This document shows positions 16,561-24,114 of a stretch of DNA of 64,000 nt, piece after piece. This stretch comes from JACVRW01 sp963826165 (lineage in GTDB: Bacteria; Actinomycetota; Thermoleophilia; Solirubrobacterales; Thermoleophilaceae). A program made the position numbers and the translations under genes. Every line of letters begins with the position of its first letter. The first letter of the stretch is position 1. The notes under the pieces are model-generated. The model was not told the origin of the DNA. It made no database searches and was given only the letters and a program-made list of their open reading frames with translations. The DNA is taken from NCBI GenBank assembly GCA_963826165.1, contig CAWGWC010000016.1:1-64000 (forward strand), read 5' to 3'.

Positions 16561-17949
16561 ATGCTTCTGGCGGAGCGACTGGTGGGCGAGGCGCGTTCGC
16601 GCCGCGCCAAGGGCATGGGCCCGCGCGAGCGCGCGGTCCTCACCGCGTCCGCTCTCGCCTTCCTGACCGCCGCTGTCCTGATGGCGGTGTTCGTGCCCAA
16701 CGAGCGCGACACCGGCTTGACCCTCGCCGTAGCCCTGGTCATCGGCTACGTGTTGATCGAGCGAGTGCGCTTCGAGTTCGGAGGCGGCTACGGGACAGCC
16801 GAGCAGCTCATCCTCGTCCCGATCGTGCTGCTCGCTCCGCTGCCCTACGTCCCGCTGATGATCGCGCTGGCCAACGCGCTGTCGATGCTGCCGGAGATCT
16901 TCGAGGGACGCTGGCACCGCCAGCGCGTGACCGGCCGGATCGCGGACCTGTGGTACTGCCTGCCGCCCGTGCTCGTGCTCGTGGCGCTGGCGCCCGGCGA
17001 GCTGCGGCTCGAGGACTGGTGGGTCTACGCCCTCGCCTTCCTCGCGCAGCTGGTGGGCGACTTCGCCTGGACGGTCATGCGCGCCCGGCTGCTGGACGAC
17101 GTTCCCTTCCGCGAGCTGGCCGCCGGCTGGTTGGGCTCAGCCCGGGTCGACGCGATTCTCTCCCCCATCGCCTTCATGGTCTCGCTCGCGGCGCTCGAGA
17201 CGCCCATCGTGCTGCTGGCCATCGGTCCGCTCGCCTGGCTGCTCCACTCGTTCGCCACCGACCGCAAGGAGCGCTACAGCAAGACCCTGGAGCTCCAGCG
17301 CGCCTACCGCGGCACGGTCATGCTGCTGGCCGACGTCGTGGAGTTCGAGGACGACTACACGGCACAGCACTCACGCTCGGTCGTCGAGCTGGTCAACGCA
17401 GTAGCCGACGAGCTCGGGGTTCCGCCCGACGACCGCCAGGAGCTGGAGTTCGCGGCCCTCCTGCACGACGTGGGCAAGATCGCCATCCCCAAGGAGATCC
17501 TCAACAAGCCCGCCGCCCTCACCGACGGCGAGTTCGAGGTGATGAAGACCCACACCATCGAAGGCCAGTTCATGCTCGACCGCGTGGGAGGGCTGCTCGG
17601 GCGCGTCGGCGAGATCGTGCGCTCCTGCCACGAGCGCTGGGACGGGGGCGGCTACCCGGATGGCCTGAAGGGCGAGGAGATCCCGGTCGCGTCTCGCATC
17701 GTCTTCGCCTGTGACGCCTACCACGCGATCACCAGCGATCGCGCCTATCGCCCGGCCCGTTCCAAGACTGAAGGCATTGCCGAGTTGATGAACAACGCGG
17801 GCGGTCAGTTCGACCCGCGCGTGGTGCGCGCCCTCGTGATAGCCGTGGAGGAGCGCGAGCTCACGATGGACGCGGTGGGCGACGAGGTCCGGGCGGTGCT
17901 GGCCAGCGCGCCGGTCCGCAAGACCGTCGTCACTCCGCCCCGCACGTAG
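16561..17949 (+). CDS. Membrane HD-GYP domain protein (probable cyclic-di-GMP phosphodiesterase)
   Basis: A 462-residue protein with about six hydrophobic helices in residues 25-230 (MASE-like integral membrane sensor) and a C-terminal HD-GYP domain. Metal and substrate residues are visible: H270, the H302-D303 pair in LLHDVGKIAIP, H331, H357 in CHERWDGGGYP and D385 in ACDAYHAITSDRAYR. The motif begins CHE where many relatives have HHE. HD-GYP enzymes hydrolyse c-di-GMP to pGpG or GMP. An alternative start is ATG 16615. It is divergent from alaS and convergent with the MFS gene eight bases away. Confidence 0.88.
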   Translation: MLLAERLVGEARSRRAKGMGPRERAVLTASALAFLTAAVLMAVFVPNERDTGLTLAVALVIGYVLIERVRFEFGGGYGTAEQLILVPIVLLAPLPYVPLMIALANALSMLPEIFEGRWHRQRVTGRIADLWYCLPPVLVLVALAPGELRLEDWWVYALAFLAQLVGDFAWTVMRARLLDDVPFRELAAGWLGSARVDAILSPIAFMVSLAALETPIVLLAIGPLAWLLHSFATDRKERYSKTLELQRAYRGTVMLLADVVEFEDDYTAQHSRSVVELVNAVADELGVPPDDRQELEFAALLHDVGKIAIPKEILNKPAALTDGEFEVMKTHTIEGQFMLDRVGGLLGRVGEIVRSCHERWDGGGYPDGLKGEEIPVASRIVFACDAYHAITSDRAYRPARSKTEGIAELMNNAGGQFDPRVVRALVIAVEERELTMDAVGDEVRAVLASAPVRKTVVTPPRT

Positions 17950-17956
17950 CAGGGGG

Positions 17957-19210
17957 CTAGGGCGACTCGGCCGCCACCGGCGAAGCGCTGCCGGCGGTTT
18001 CGGCCGCCACCAGCCGCTCGTGGCGAAGGAAGTAGCCCGCCGCCAGCGCGACGAGAGTGACGCCCGCTCCGGCGATGGCGATCACCGTCTGAGGCCCCGC
18101 CAGCGACACCAACGCGCCTGCCGAGACGAAGGCGACACCGAAGCCCCACGCCGTGGTGGCGTCACGTACACCGAACACCCGGGCGGTCAGCTCGTCGGGC
18201 ACCGTCTCCTGGATGAACAGGCGTTCGTGGACGAGCATCAGCCCGTTGCCGAATCCGGCAAGCGTGAACATCACGAGGACCACCGCCAGGGTGGGCACGA
18301 GCCCCGCGACCAGGAAGCCGGCGCCGCTGAGCAACAGCCCGATGGTGAAGCGGGTGGTGAGCGTCTTCAGCTCGCCGCCCGCCCCTCCCGCCAGCGAGCC
18401 GGCGGCGATGCCGGCCCCCACGAGAGCGACCATCGCCGAGAACGCGGCGTCGCTCGAGCCGAGGTCGTCCTTGAGGAAGGGCAGCTCAGCCACGTTCACG
18501 AGGCCGCCGAAGAAGACGCCGGCGGCCGATGCGGCCAAGATGGGCCACAGGCCTCGTACGAGACCGATCGAGCGGATTCCGTCTCGCGTCTGACCGAGCA
18601 GCGTGCCGCGAGCGGCGGAGGACTCGGCCGCGGACGGCGCCTCGCCGAAGCTGAGCCGCGCCAGCACGAGGGCCGAGAGGGCGAAGGTGAGGGCGTTGCC
18701 CGCAAGGATGGTCTCCGGCGAGGCGATCAGGAGGAACGCCGCCATGATCGCCGGACCGACGGCCAGGCCGAGGTCGGTGATCGCTCCGTAGACCGATGTT
18801 GCCACCGGCAGGCGGGGGCGCGCCACCAGGCTGGGCAGCGCGGCCAGGCTCGCGGGGGTGAACAGGGCCGTCCCCAGGCCGGCCAGCAGGGCGAGGGCCA
18901 GGGTCGCCGCGAAGCTGTCGACCAGAGCGATGCCGACGAAGGCGACGGCCCGCACCACGTCGGCGATGACCATGCAGTTCCGGCGCGACCAACGGTCGGC
19001 CGCCGCGCCGAGGATGGGGCCGAGCACCATGGGCGGAAGGAGGTCGGCGATGAGCACGAGGCTGATCGCCCAGGGAGAATCGAGCCTGTCGTAGGCGACC
19101 AGTAGAAGAGCGACATATCCCGCTCCGGTGCCCAGTGCGGACTGGGCGAGGAGCGCGAAGAAGGTGCGAGCCCTGCGCTCGGCTCGAAGTAGATCGGCCA
19201 GTCGTTTCAC
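17957..19210 (-). CDS. MFS exporter (EntS-like)
   Basis: A 417-residue protein with about 12 hydrophobic helices. The helix 2-3 loop reads GPILGAAADRWSRRNCMVIADVVRAV, matching the MFS G-x-x-x-D-R-x-x-R-R motif. The N-terminal R-A-x-R-T-F-F-A-L-L-A-Q opening is typical of the EntS/macrolide-efflux-like branch. Substrate is unknown. GTG start at 19210. Its 5' region holds the three-copy hairpin plus MPYKR micro-ORF array, so its expression may be controlled by translation of short leader ORFs, which is an inference. Confidence 0.85.
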   Translation of the reverse strand: MKRLADLLRAERRARTFFALLAQSALGTGAGYVALLLVAYDRLDSPWAISLVLIADLLPPMVLGPILGAAADRWSRRNCMVIADVVRAVAFVGIALVDSFAATLALALLAGLGTALFTPASLAALPSLVARPRLPVATSVYGAITDLGLAVGPAIMAAFLLIASPETILAGNALTFALSALVLARLSFGEAPSAAESSAARGTLLGQTRDGIRSIGLVRGLWPILAASAAGVFFGGLVNVAELPFLKDDLGSSDAAFSAMVALVGAGIAAGSLAGGAGGELKTLTTRFTIGLLLSGAGFLVAGLVPTLAVVLVMFTLAGFGNGLMLVHERLFIQETVPDELTARVFGVRDATTAWGFGVAFVSAGALVSLAGPQTVIAIAGAGVTLVALAAGYFLRHERLVAAETAGSASPVAAESP

Positions 19211-19261
19211 GCGCGTGGCTCAGTGGGGAGCACGGCGTTGAAGTATGCGCCAGCTGTTGTC

Positions 19262-19282
19262 GGAACCCCTTGCCGGGGCTCC
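19262..19282 (-). promoter_or_regulatory. Hairpin between micro-ORF copy 1 and the MFS start
   Basis: GGA-A-CCCC and GGGG-C-TCC pair around a five-base loop with one mismatch. It is the last structure before the MFS GTG, about 50 bases downstream. Confidence 0.4.
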
Positions 19283-19298
19283 CGTTGGTGGTTGCTGC

Positions 19299-19316
19299 TC
19301 AGCGCTTGTAGGGCAT
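19299..19316 (-). CDS. Micro-ORF copy 1, MPYKR
   Basis: Reads ATG CCC TAC AAG CGC TGA. A Shine-Dalgarno-like GGAGAG lies eight bases before the ATG. It is the copy nearest the MFS gene. It is identical in all five codons to the other two copies, and hairpin 19337-19358 ends 20 bases upstream. Whether it is translated is not proven. Confidence 0.5.
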   Translation of the reverse strand: MPYKR

Positions 19317-19336
19317 TGAAGGTCTCTCCCGCTTTC

Positions 19337-19358
19337 GCCGGAGTCCCCTGACTCCGGC
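19337..19358 (-). promoter_or_regulatory. Module hairpin upstream of micro-ORF copy 1
   Basis: A perfect 9-bp stem, GCCGGAGTC with GACTCCGGC and a four-base loop. It ends 20 bases before the ATG of copy 1. The same stem type, sharing the GCCGGA or CCGAGTC core, precedes the other copies at the same distance. Confidence 0.55.
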
Positions 19359-19393
19359 CGACGAAGTTGCTTGCGATCGGTGCTGCTGGGCGA

Positions 19394-19411
19394 TTAGCGC
19401 TTGTAGGGCAT
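19394..19411 (-). CDS. Micro-ORF copy 2, MPYKR
   Basis: Reads ATG CCC TAC AAG CGC TAA. A good Shine-Dalgarno TGAGGA precedes the ATG by about eight bases. The stop is TAA here and TGA in the other copies, so the ORF is closed in each case while the base differs. Confidence 0.5.
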   Translation of the reverse strand: MPYKR

Positions 19412-19432
19412 TGAGCGTTCCTCACGGGTCAT

Positions 19433-19452
19433 GCCGGATCCTGTGCTCCGGC
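19433..19452 (-). promoter_or_regulatory. Module hairpin upstream of micro-ORF copy 2
   Basis: GCCGGA pairs with TCCGGC around an eight-base loop. It ends 21 bases before the ATG of copy 2, matching the spacing in the other two modules. Confidence 0.45.
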
Positions 19453-19494
19453 TGGTGCTGCACGGTCCTCGGCGCGAGGGCGTGCGCGGGCGGC

Positions 19495-19515
19495 GGGACC
19501 ACGCTTCGCGGTCCC
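19495..19515 (-). promoter_or_regulatory. Extra hairpin between micro-ORF copies 3 and 2
   Basis: GGGACC pairs with GGTCCC around a nine-base loop. It follows the stop of copy 3 by 12 bases on the minus strand and has no counterpart in the other spacers except the weaker 19262-19282 stem. Confidence 0.4.
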
Positions 19516-19527
19516 ACAGTCAAGGGT

Positions 19528-19545
19528 TCAGCGCTTGTAGGGCAT
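19528..19545 (-). CDS. Micro-ORF copy 3, MPYKR
   Basis: Reads ATG CCC TAC AAG CGC TGA. Its Shine-Dalgarno AGAGGA is half of a perfect inverted repeat, AGAGGA-A-TCCTCT, that ends at the ATG and could mask the ribosome site. It is the most upstream copy in the leader. Confidence 0.5.
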   Translation of the reverse strand: MPYKR

Positions 19546-19565
19546 AGAGGATTCCTCTGGTTGTC

Positions 19566-19584
19566 CCGAGTCGCAGGGACTCGG
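19566..19584 (-). promoter_or_regulatory. Module hairpin upstream of micro-ORF copy 3
   Basis: CCGAGTC pairs with GACTCGG around a five-base loop. It ends 20 bases before the ATG of copy 3, the same distance as in copies 1 and 2. Confidence 0.5.
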
Positions 19585-19595
19585 CTATGGGCGGT

Positions 19596-19654
19596 TGCAC
19601 GGGCTCGAGGCAGCAAACTCGTGCTGGGGCGGTGGTGCACTATCGCACGAGCCC
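19596..19654 (-). promoter_or_regulatory. Mutually exclusive stems at the 5' end of the MFS leader
   Basis: CTCGTGC (19618-19624) can pair with GCACGAG (19645-19651), and GGGCTCG (19601-19607) can pair with CGAGCCC (19648-19654). The two pairings share four bases and cannot coexist, the geometry of a switch. TGCAC (19596-19600) can also pair with GTGCA (19635-19639). GC-rich DNA forms such pairs by chance, so this is tentative. Confidence 0.3.
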
Positions 19655-19765
19655 GCAATTTGGGACCTTCACGGCCTTAGACCGTGCAAAAGGTATGCAG
19701 ACCCGTCCTTTAGCTGGCGGGAGCTTCGCTCAAACCCCCCTTTGCGTAAACGTAGCTTTGCCAAT

Positions 19766-19783
19766 ACCCCCCATTTGGGGGGT
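19766..19783 (-). terminator. Possible terminator after oppF
   Basis: ACCCCCC pairs with GGGGGGT around a four-base ATTT loop, 74 bases past the oppF stop. The bases after it on the minus strand (ATTGGCAAAG) are only modestly T-rich, so an intrinsic terminator is plausible but not certain. Confidence 0.45.
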
Positions 19784-19856
19784 TAAGTTTCACCGCAGCT
19801 TACCGATAGGTGAACACCGCCGTCTGTGTCCCGACGCGGACGGCTGGTCGCGGCGG

Positions 19857-20954
19857 TCAGGCGGACTCGGCAGGCGAGTCGCCGTTGGCCCTCGCAGACG
19901 GCAGTTCATCGCCGGCGCTGTGAGGACTCGCCTCGTCGCGAACGGCGGCGCCGACCTCTTCGGCCGAGACGTTGAGCGGGTGGTGACAGGCCGCCAGATG
20001 CCCGTTGGCGTAGGCCGCCAGGGGAGGCTCGACCTCACGGCAGACCTCGGTGGCGCGCGGGCAGCGGGTGTGGAAGACGCAGCCGCTGGGCGGGTTGATC
20101 GGGTTGGGAGGCTCGCCGCCGACGACCACGCGCTCGCGGCTGCGGTTCTCCCTGGGATCGGGAATCGGGATCGCCGACAGCAGCGCCGACGTGTAGGGAT
20201 GGATCGGTTTCGTGTAGAGCTCTTCGGCCGGCGAGAGCTCCATCAGCTTGCCCAGGTACATGACCGCGATCCGGTCGGACACGTGACGCACCACCGACAG
20301 GTCGTGAGCCACGAACAGGTAGGTGAGCTTGAACTCGTCCTGAAGGTCGTCGAGCAGGTTGATGATCTGGGCCTGCACGGATACGTCGAGGGCGCTCACC
20401 GGCTCGTCGAGCACGATCAAGCGCGGTTCGAGAGCGAGCGCCCGCGCCACGCCGATGCGCTGGCGCTGGCCCCCCGAGAACTCGTGCGGGTAGCGGTTCA
20501 GGTGCTCGGCCTGGAGGCCAACGAGCTTCAGCAGGTCTCCCACCCGGTCCTCCACCTCGGAGCGCGAGGTGCCGTGCAGCCGTAGCGGTTGGCCGATGAT
20601 CTGGGCGACGCGCTTGCGCGGGTTCAAAGAGGCAAAGGGGTCCTGGAAGACCATCTGCATCTCGCGCCGCAGCGGCTCGAGCTCGCGCCGCCCCGCGCTG
20701 GTGATGTCCTTGCCGCGGAAGTGAATGCTCCCCTCGGTGGAGTCGATCAGGCGCATGATCGTGCGCGAGATCGTGGTCTTGCCACAGCCCGACTCCCCCA
20801 CCAGGCCGACGGTCTCGCCCTCGGCGACCGAGAGCGTCACGTCGTTGACCGCGTGCACCCGGGCCACCTCGCGGTCGACGAGCAGGCCCTCCTTGATGGA
20901 GAAGAAGACCTTGAGATGGTCAACGTCGACGAGCGGGACGACGGCTTCGTTCAC
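19857..20954 (-). CDS. oppF: Oligopeptide/dipeptide ABC importer ATP-binding protein (OppF/DppF)
   Basis: A 365-residue ATPase from GTG 20954, which overlaps the oppD stop (GTGA). Walker A GESGCGKTT, Q-loop MVFQDPFASLNPRKRV, signature FSGGQRQRIGVARALA, Walker B LIVLDEPVSALD and the switch His in VAHDLSVVRH are all present. The OppF-type C-terminal cluster GCVFHTRCPRATEVC and about 60 extra residues follow. It couples ATP hydrolysis to peptide uptake with OppD. The longer open frame upstream is the shifted frame of oppD. Confidence 0.93.
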   Translation of the reverse strand: MNEAVVPLVDVDHLKVFFSIKEGLLVDREVARVHAVNDVTLSVAEGETVGLVGESGCGKTTISRTIMRLIDSTEGSIHFRGKDITSAGRRELEPLRREMQMVFQDPFASLNPRKRVAQIIGQPLRLHGTSRSEVEDRVGDLLKLVGLQAEHLNRYPHEFSGGQRQRIGVARALALEPRLIVLDEPVSALDVSVQAQIINLLDDLQDEFKLTYLFVAHDLSVVRHVSDRIAVMYLGKLMELSPAEELYTKPIHPYTSALLSAIPIPDPRENRSRERVVVGGEPPNPINPPSGCVFHTRCPRATEVCREVEPPLAAYANGHLAACHHPLNVSAEEVGAAVRDEASPHSAGDELPSARANGDSPAESA

Positions 20955-22044
20955 GCGGAGGGCGCCCCGGCCTTGTCGTCGAGCCCGATCTGGCCCGGAC
21001 GCACCTCGCGAAGCTCTTCCTTCTGGGCGGGCGAGAGCCAGCAGCGGTCCAGGTGGTCCCGGGCCGCTTCTGAACACGTTCCTCGAGCGGCGGCACCTCG
21101 ACACACTTGGCGAACTCGTGCGGGCAGCGTGGCCTGAAGTGACAGCCCTCGGGGCGGTTGGCCAGCGACGGCGGCAGGCCGGCAATCGCCGGTAGCCGCT
21201 CCGGCCGCGGCCTGTCGACGCGTGTGATCGAGCCCAACAGTCCCCACGTGTAGGGGTGCTGAGGGTCGTAGAAGATCTCATCGAGCGTGCCCTGCTCCAC
21301 GATCCGCCCGGAGTACATGACGGCGATACGATCGGCGATGTCGGCCACCACGCCCAGGTCATGGGTAACGAGGATCACCGCGGCGCCGGTCTCGTCGCGC
21401 AGCTCCCGGATCCGCTCGAGGATCTGGGCCTGAATCGTCACGTCGAGCGCGGTCGTGGGCTCGTCCGCGATCAGCACGGAGGGGTCGCAGGAGAGCGCCA
21501 GCGCGATCATCACACGCTGGCGCATGCCGCCCGAGAACTCGTGCGGATAGGAGTCGAGGCGATCGCGCGCCCGCGGGATGCCGACCTTGTCGAGCAGCTC
21601 GACGGTGCGCTCACGGGCCTGGCGGTCGGGCATCGCGTCGTGCTCTTGGATCTGCTCCATGATCTGCTCGCCCAGCCGCAGCACCGGGTTGAGCGAGGTC
21701 ATCGGGTCCTGGAAGATCATCGCGATCTCGGCTCCGCGCACTCGCCGCAACTCGTCCTCGGATGCCGCGATCAGCTCGGTGCCCTTGTAGTCCGCGGTGC
21801 CCTCGAACCTCGCGTTGGGCGAGCGCGTGAGGCCCATCAGCGTCATGGCCGTGACCGACTTGCCCGAGCCGGACTCCCCCACCACCGCCAGGATCTCACC
21901 GGCGGCCAGGTCGAGCGACACCCCGTCCACCGCCTGCACCACGCCCTCCTCGGTGGCGAAGGCGACGCGCAGGTCACGCACCGAGAGCAGGGGATCGGAA
22001 CCGGCCGGGCGCGGTGGTTGGGTGGCGGACTCCGGGACGCTCAC
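20951..22044 (-). CDS. oppD: Oligopeptide/dipeptide ABC importer ATP-binding protein (OppD/DppD), single frameshift
   Basis: An ATPase of about 364 residues from GTG 22044, which overlaps the oppB stop by one base. Walker A GESGSGKSV, signature FSGGMRQRVMIALALS, Walker B VLIADEPTTALD and VTHDLGVVADIADR are intact. The OppD-type zinc-like motif GCHFRPRCPHEFAKC is also present. At about 21070 the frame is broken. Restoring one base gives VPEAARDHLDRCWLSPAQKEEL and a TGA at 20951 that overlaps oppF. The gene length (1094 bases) is one short of a codon multiple, in line with a one-base deletion. Confidence 0.85.
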
Positions 22045-22988
22045 TACAGCCGGATGCGCGGGTCGAGGTAGGCGTACACGATGTCCACCACCGCGTTCAT
22101 GAACACCACGAAGAACGCGAGGAAGATCGTGACGGCGAGGACGGGCGGGACGTCGAGCTGGCCGATCGACTCCGCGGCGTACTGACCCACTCCCTGGAGG
22201 TCGAAGACCGTCTCGGTGAGGATCGCCCCTCCGCCGACCACCGCTCCGAAATCGAGACCCCACAACGTGACGATCGGGATCATCGAGTTGCGCAGGACGT
22301 GCCTGACCATGATCTGCCGCTCCGAGAGGCCCTTCGCGCGCGCGGTGCGCACGTAGTCCTCGTTGATCGTGTCGAGCACGTTCGAGCGCAGCACGCGCGA
22401 GTAGAACCCGATGAACAGGATGGCCAGGGCCGTCCAGGGCAGGATCAGGTGGTAGAACCAGTCGAGCGGGTCCTCCGTGAGCTCGACGTACCCGCCGTTG
22501 GGGAACCAACCGAGCTTGAAGCCCAGGTAGTAGTTCATCAGCGCCCCGATCCAGAAGACGGGCACCGAGATCCCGATCAGCGCGATGATCGTGAGGAAGC
22601 GGTCGGCGAACTTGCCCGCCTTGACGGCGCTGTAGAGCCCGAAGGCCACCGCGACGACCATCCACAGAATGGCCGCGCCGATGGCCAGCGACAGCGTGCG
22701 AGGAAGCCCCTTCTTGATCTCCTCGCCCACCGGCAGCTGCGTGAAGTAGGACTGCAGATCGCCCGTGAATACCTTCTTCATGGTGGTGAAGTACTGGACG
22801 ACGATGTTGTCGTTGAAGCCCCACTCCTTGCGGATCTGCTCGATCTGGGTCTCCGTCGGCTGGCGGCCGGCCATCCGCACCGCGGGATCCCCATTCGGGA
22901 TGACGTTGAAGATCAGAAAGGTGAGGACGGAGACCGCGAACATCACCAGGACCATCTGGAGCAGCCGGCGGACGACGAAGCGGGCCAT
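22044..22988 (-). CDS. oppB: Oligopeptide/dipeptide ABC importer permease (OppB/DppB)
   Basis: A 314-residue permease with six hydrophobic helices, starting RFVVRRLLQMVLVMFAVSVLTFLIF and containing the family's IPNGDP motif. The EAA loop that contacts the ATPases reads YVRTARAKGLSERQIMVRHVLRNSMIP (about 213-239). It forms the channel with OppC. The start codon overlaps the oppC stop. Confidence 0.93.
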   Translation of the reverse strand: MARFVVRRLLQMVLVMFAVSVLTFLIFNVIPNGDPAVRMAGRQPTETQIEQIRKEWGFNDNIVVQYFTTMKKVFTGDLQSYFTQLPVGEEIKKGLPRTLSLAIGAAILWMVVAVAFGLYSAVKAGKFADRFLTIIALIGISVPVFWIGALMNYYLGFKLGWFPNGGYVELTEDPLDWFYHLILPWTALAILFIGFYSRVLRSNVLDTINEDYVRTARAKGLSERQIMVRHVLRNSMIPIVTLWGLDFGAVVGGGAILTETVFDLQGVGQYAAESIGQLDVPPVLAVTIFLAFFVVFMNAVVDIVYAYLDPRIRL

Positions 22989-24031
22989 CAGTGCTCCAGG
23001 CGGACCTTGGCCCGGGGGTCGAGGGCGTCCCGCACGCCGTCGCCGAAGACGTTCAGCGCGAGCACCGTGAGAACGAGCATCGCGCCGGGGACGACGGCCA
23101 GGTGCGGCGCGGTCGCGATGCGCTCAACGCCCTCGTCGATCATCGTGCCCCACGAGGGGTTCGGCGGCCGTACGCCGGCGCCGAGGAACGACAGTGCCGC
23201 CTCGAGCAGGATCGCGTTGGCGATCAGGAGGGTGAAGAAGACGAGAATCGTGGAGATCAGGTTGGGCAGGACCTCGCCGAACATGATCCGCAGCGGGCCG
23301 GCCCCCTGGGCGCGCGCCGCCTCCACGAACTCCTTCTCGCGCAGCGAGAGCACCTGCCCTCTGATCGGCCGGGCCATGTACGGGATGTACACGAGGCCGA
23401 TGACGAAGATCGGCACCACGAGTGAGTCGCCGCTGATCGTGATCGGCCCGAGTTTGAGCCCGCCGAGCGCGAGCGCCACACCCAGCGCCACGCCGAGGAT
23501 CACCACCGGGAACGACCACAGCACATCGAGCAGCGCCCTGATCACCGAGTCGGTGGGGCCGCGGAAGAAGCCCGCCAGGATGCCCAGGATGATCGAGAGC
23601 ACGGTCGTCATGAACGCGGCCGTGAGCCCGATCAGGAGCGAGTTGCGCCCGCCGTAGAGCAGCCGCACCATCACGTCGCGGCCGTTGGTGTCCGCGCCGA
23701 GGAAGAACTCGCCCTGCCACGTCGGGCCGATCGGAACACCGTTGAGGGCCACGACGTCCGTCTTCTTGCCGTCGATGACGACGGTGTCCGTCAGGTGGTT
23801 CTCGCTGGGCCCTGTCTTCGCGACCTGATTCGCCCACAGGGGAGCAGCCAGGCAGACGGCCACCAGCAACACGAAGACGAAGCCGAAGAACAGCGCCACC
23901 TTGTTGCGCTTGAGACGCCGCAGCGCCAAGCGCCAGGGACCGACGCCGTGGACGCCCTCCCGCTCGGCCTCGGTTTCCCAGGCGGCCGGTCCCTGCAGGG
24001 CGGTTTGGTCGGTGACGGGCTCGGTAGCCAT
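22988..24031 (-). CDS. oppC: Oligopeptide/dipeptide ABC importer permease (OppC/DppC)
   Basis: A 347-residue permease. The N-terminal OppC_N segment (GPWRLALRRLKRNKVALFFGFVFVLLVAV) gives the first helix. After a periplasmic loop with HFLG-type FLGADTNGRDVMVRLLYG come five helices and the EAA loop EFVEAARAQGAGPLRIMFGEVLPN. It is 83 bases downstream of the binding-protein gene, separated by a strong hairpin. Confidence 0.93.
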   Translation of the reverse strand: MATEPVTDQTALQGPAAWETEAEREGVHGVGPWRLALRRLKRNKVALFFGFVFVLLVAVCLAAPLWANQVAKTGPSENHLTDTVVIDGKKTDVVALNGVPIGPTWQGEFFLGADTNGRDVMVRLLYGGRNSLLIGLTAAFMTTVLSIILGILAGFFRGPTDSVIRALLDVLWSFPVVILGVALGVALALGGLKLGPITISGDSLVVPIFVIGLVYIPYMARPIRGQVLSLREKEFVEAARAQGAGPLRIMFGEVLPNLISTILVFFTLLIANAILLEAALSFLGAGVRPPNPSWGTMIDEGVERIATAPHLAVVPGAMLVLTVLALNVFGDGVRDALDPRAKVRLEH

Positions 24032-24070
24032 CTCCCTCGCTCAGTTCCCCCTGGGCACACCCTACCCCAC

Positions 24071-24096
24071 CGGAAGGGCGCCGGAGCGCCCTTCCG
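24071..24096 (-). terminator. Intercistronic stem-loop between the binding-protein gene and oppC
   Basis: A perfect 11-bp stem (CGGAAGGGCGC with GCGCCCTTCCG) around a four-base loop, 18 bases past the stop of the binding-protein gene. There is no T-run. Such stems after the first gene of ABC operons often protect the upstream message or cause partial termination, so that the binding protein is made in excess; that role is inferred. Confidence 0.6.
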
Positions 24097-24114
24097 ATGG
24101 GATAGATCAGCCGT

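Larger units (their letters stand above)
19211..19856. other. 646-base intergenic leader rich in structured repeats
   Basis: No conventional gene fits. The part nearest the MFS gene holds three five-codon ORFs and five hairpins, all read on the minus strand. Further out are a pair of mutually exclusive stems (19601-19654), a small hairpin (CACGG/CCGTG at 19670-19686) and a C6/G6 hairpin (19766-19783). It is bounded by the ends of the MFS start and the oppF stop, both on the minus strand. Confidence 0.8.

Noticed and set aside
19299..19545. CRISPR array made of the three 16-base repeats
   Set aside because: The spacings are unequal (95 and 134 bases), repeats are short, and each repeat is a closed ORF with an SD. 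No cas genes are near.
20920..22824. A single 634-residue protein joining oppB antiparallel residues to oppD
   Set aside because: The N-terminal part is an out-of-frame reading of oppB; oppD begins at GTG 22044.
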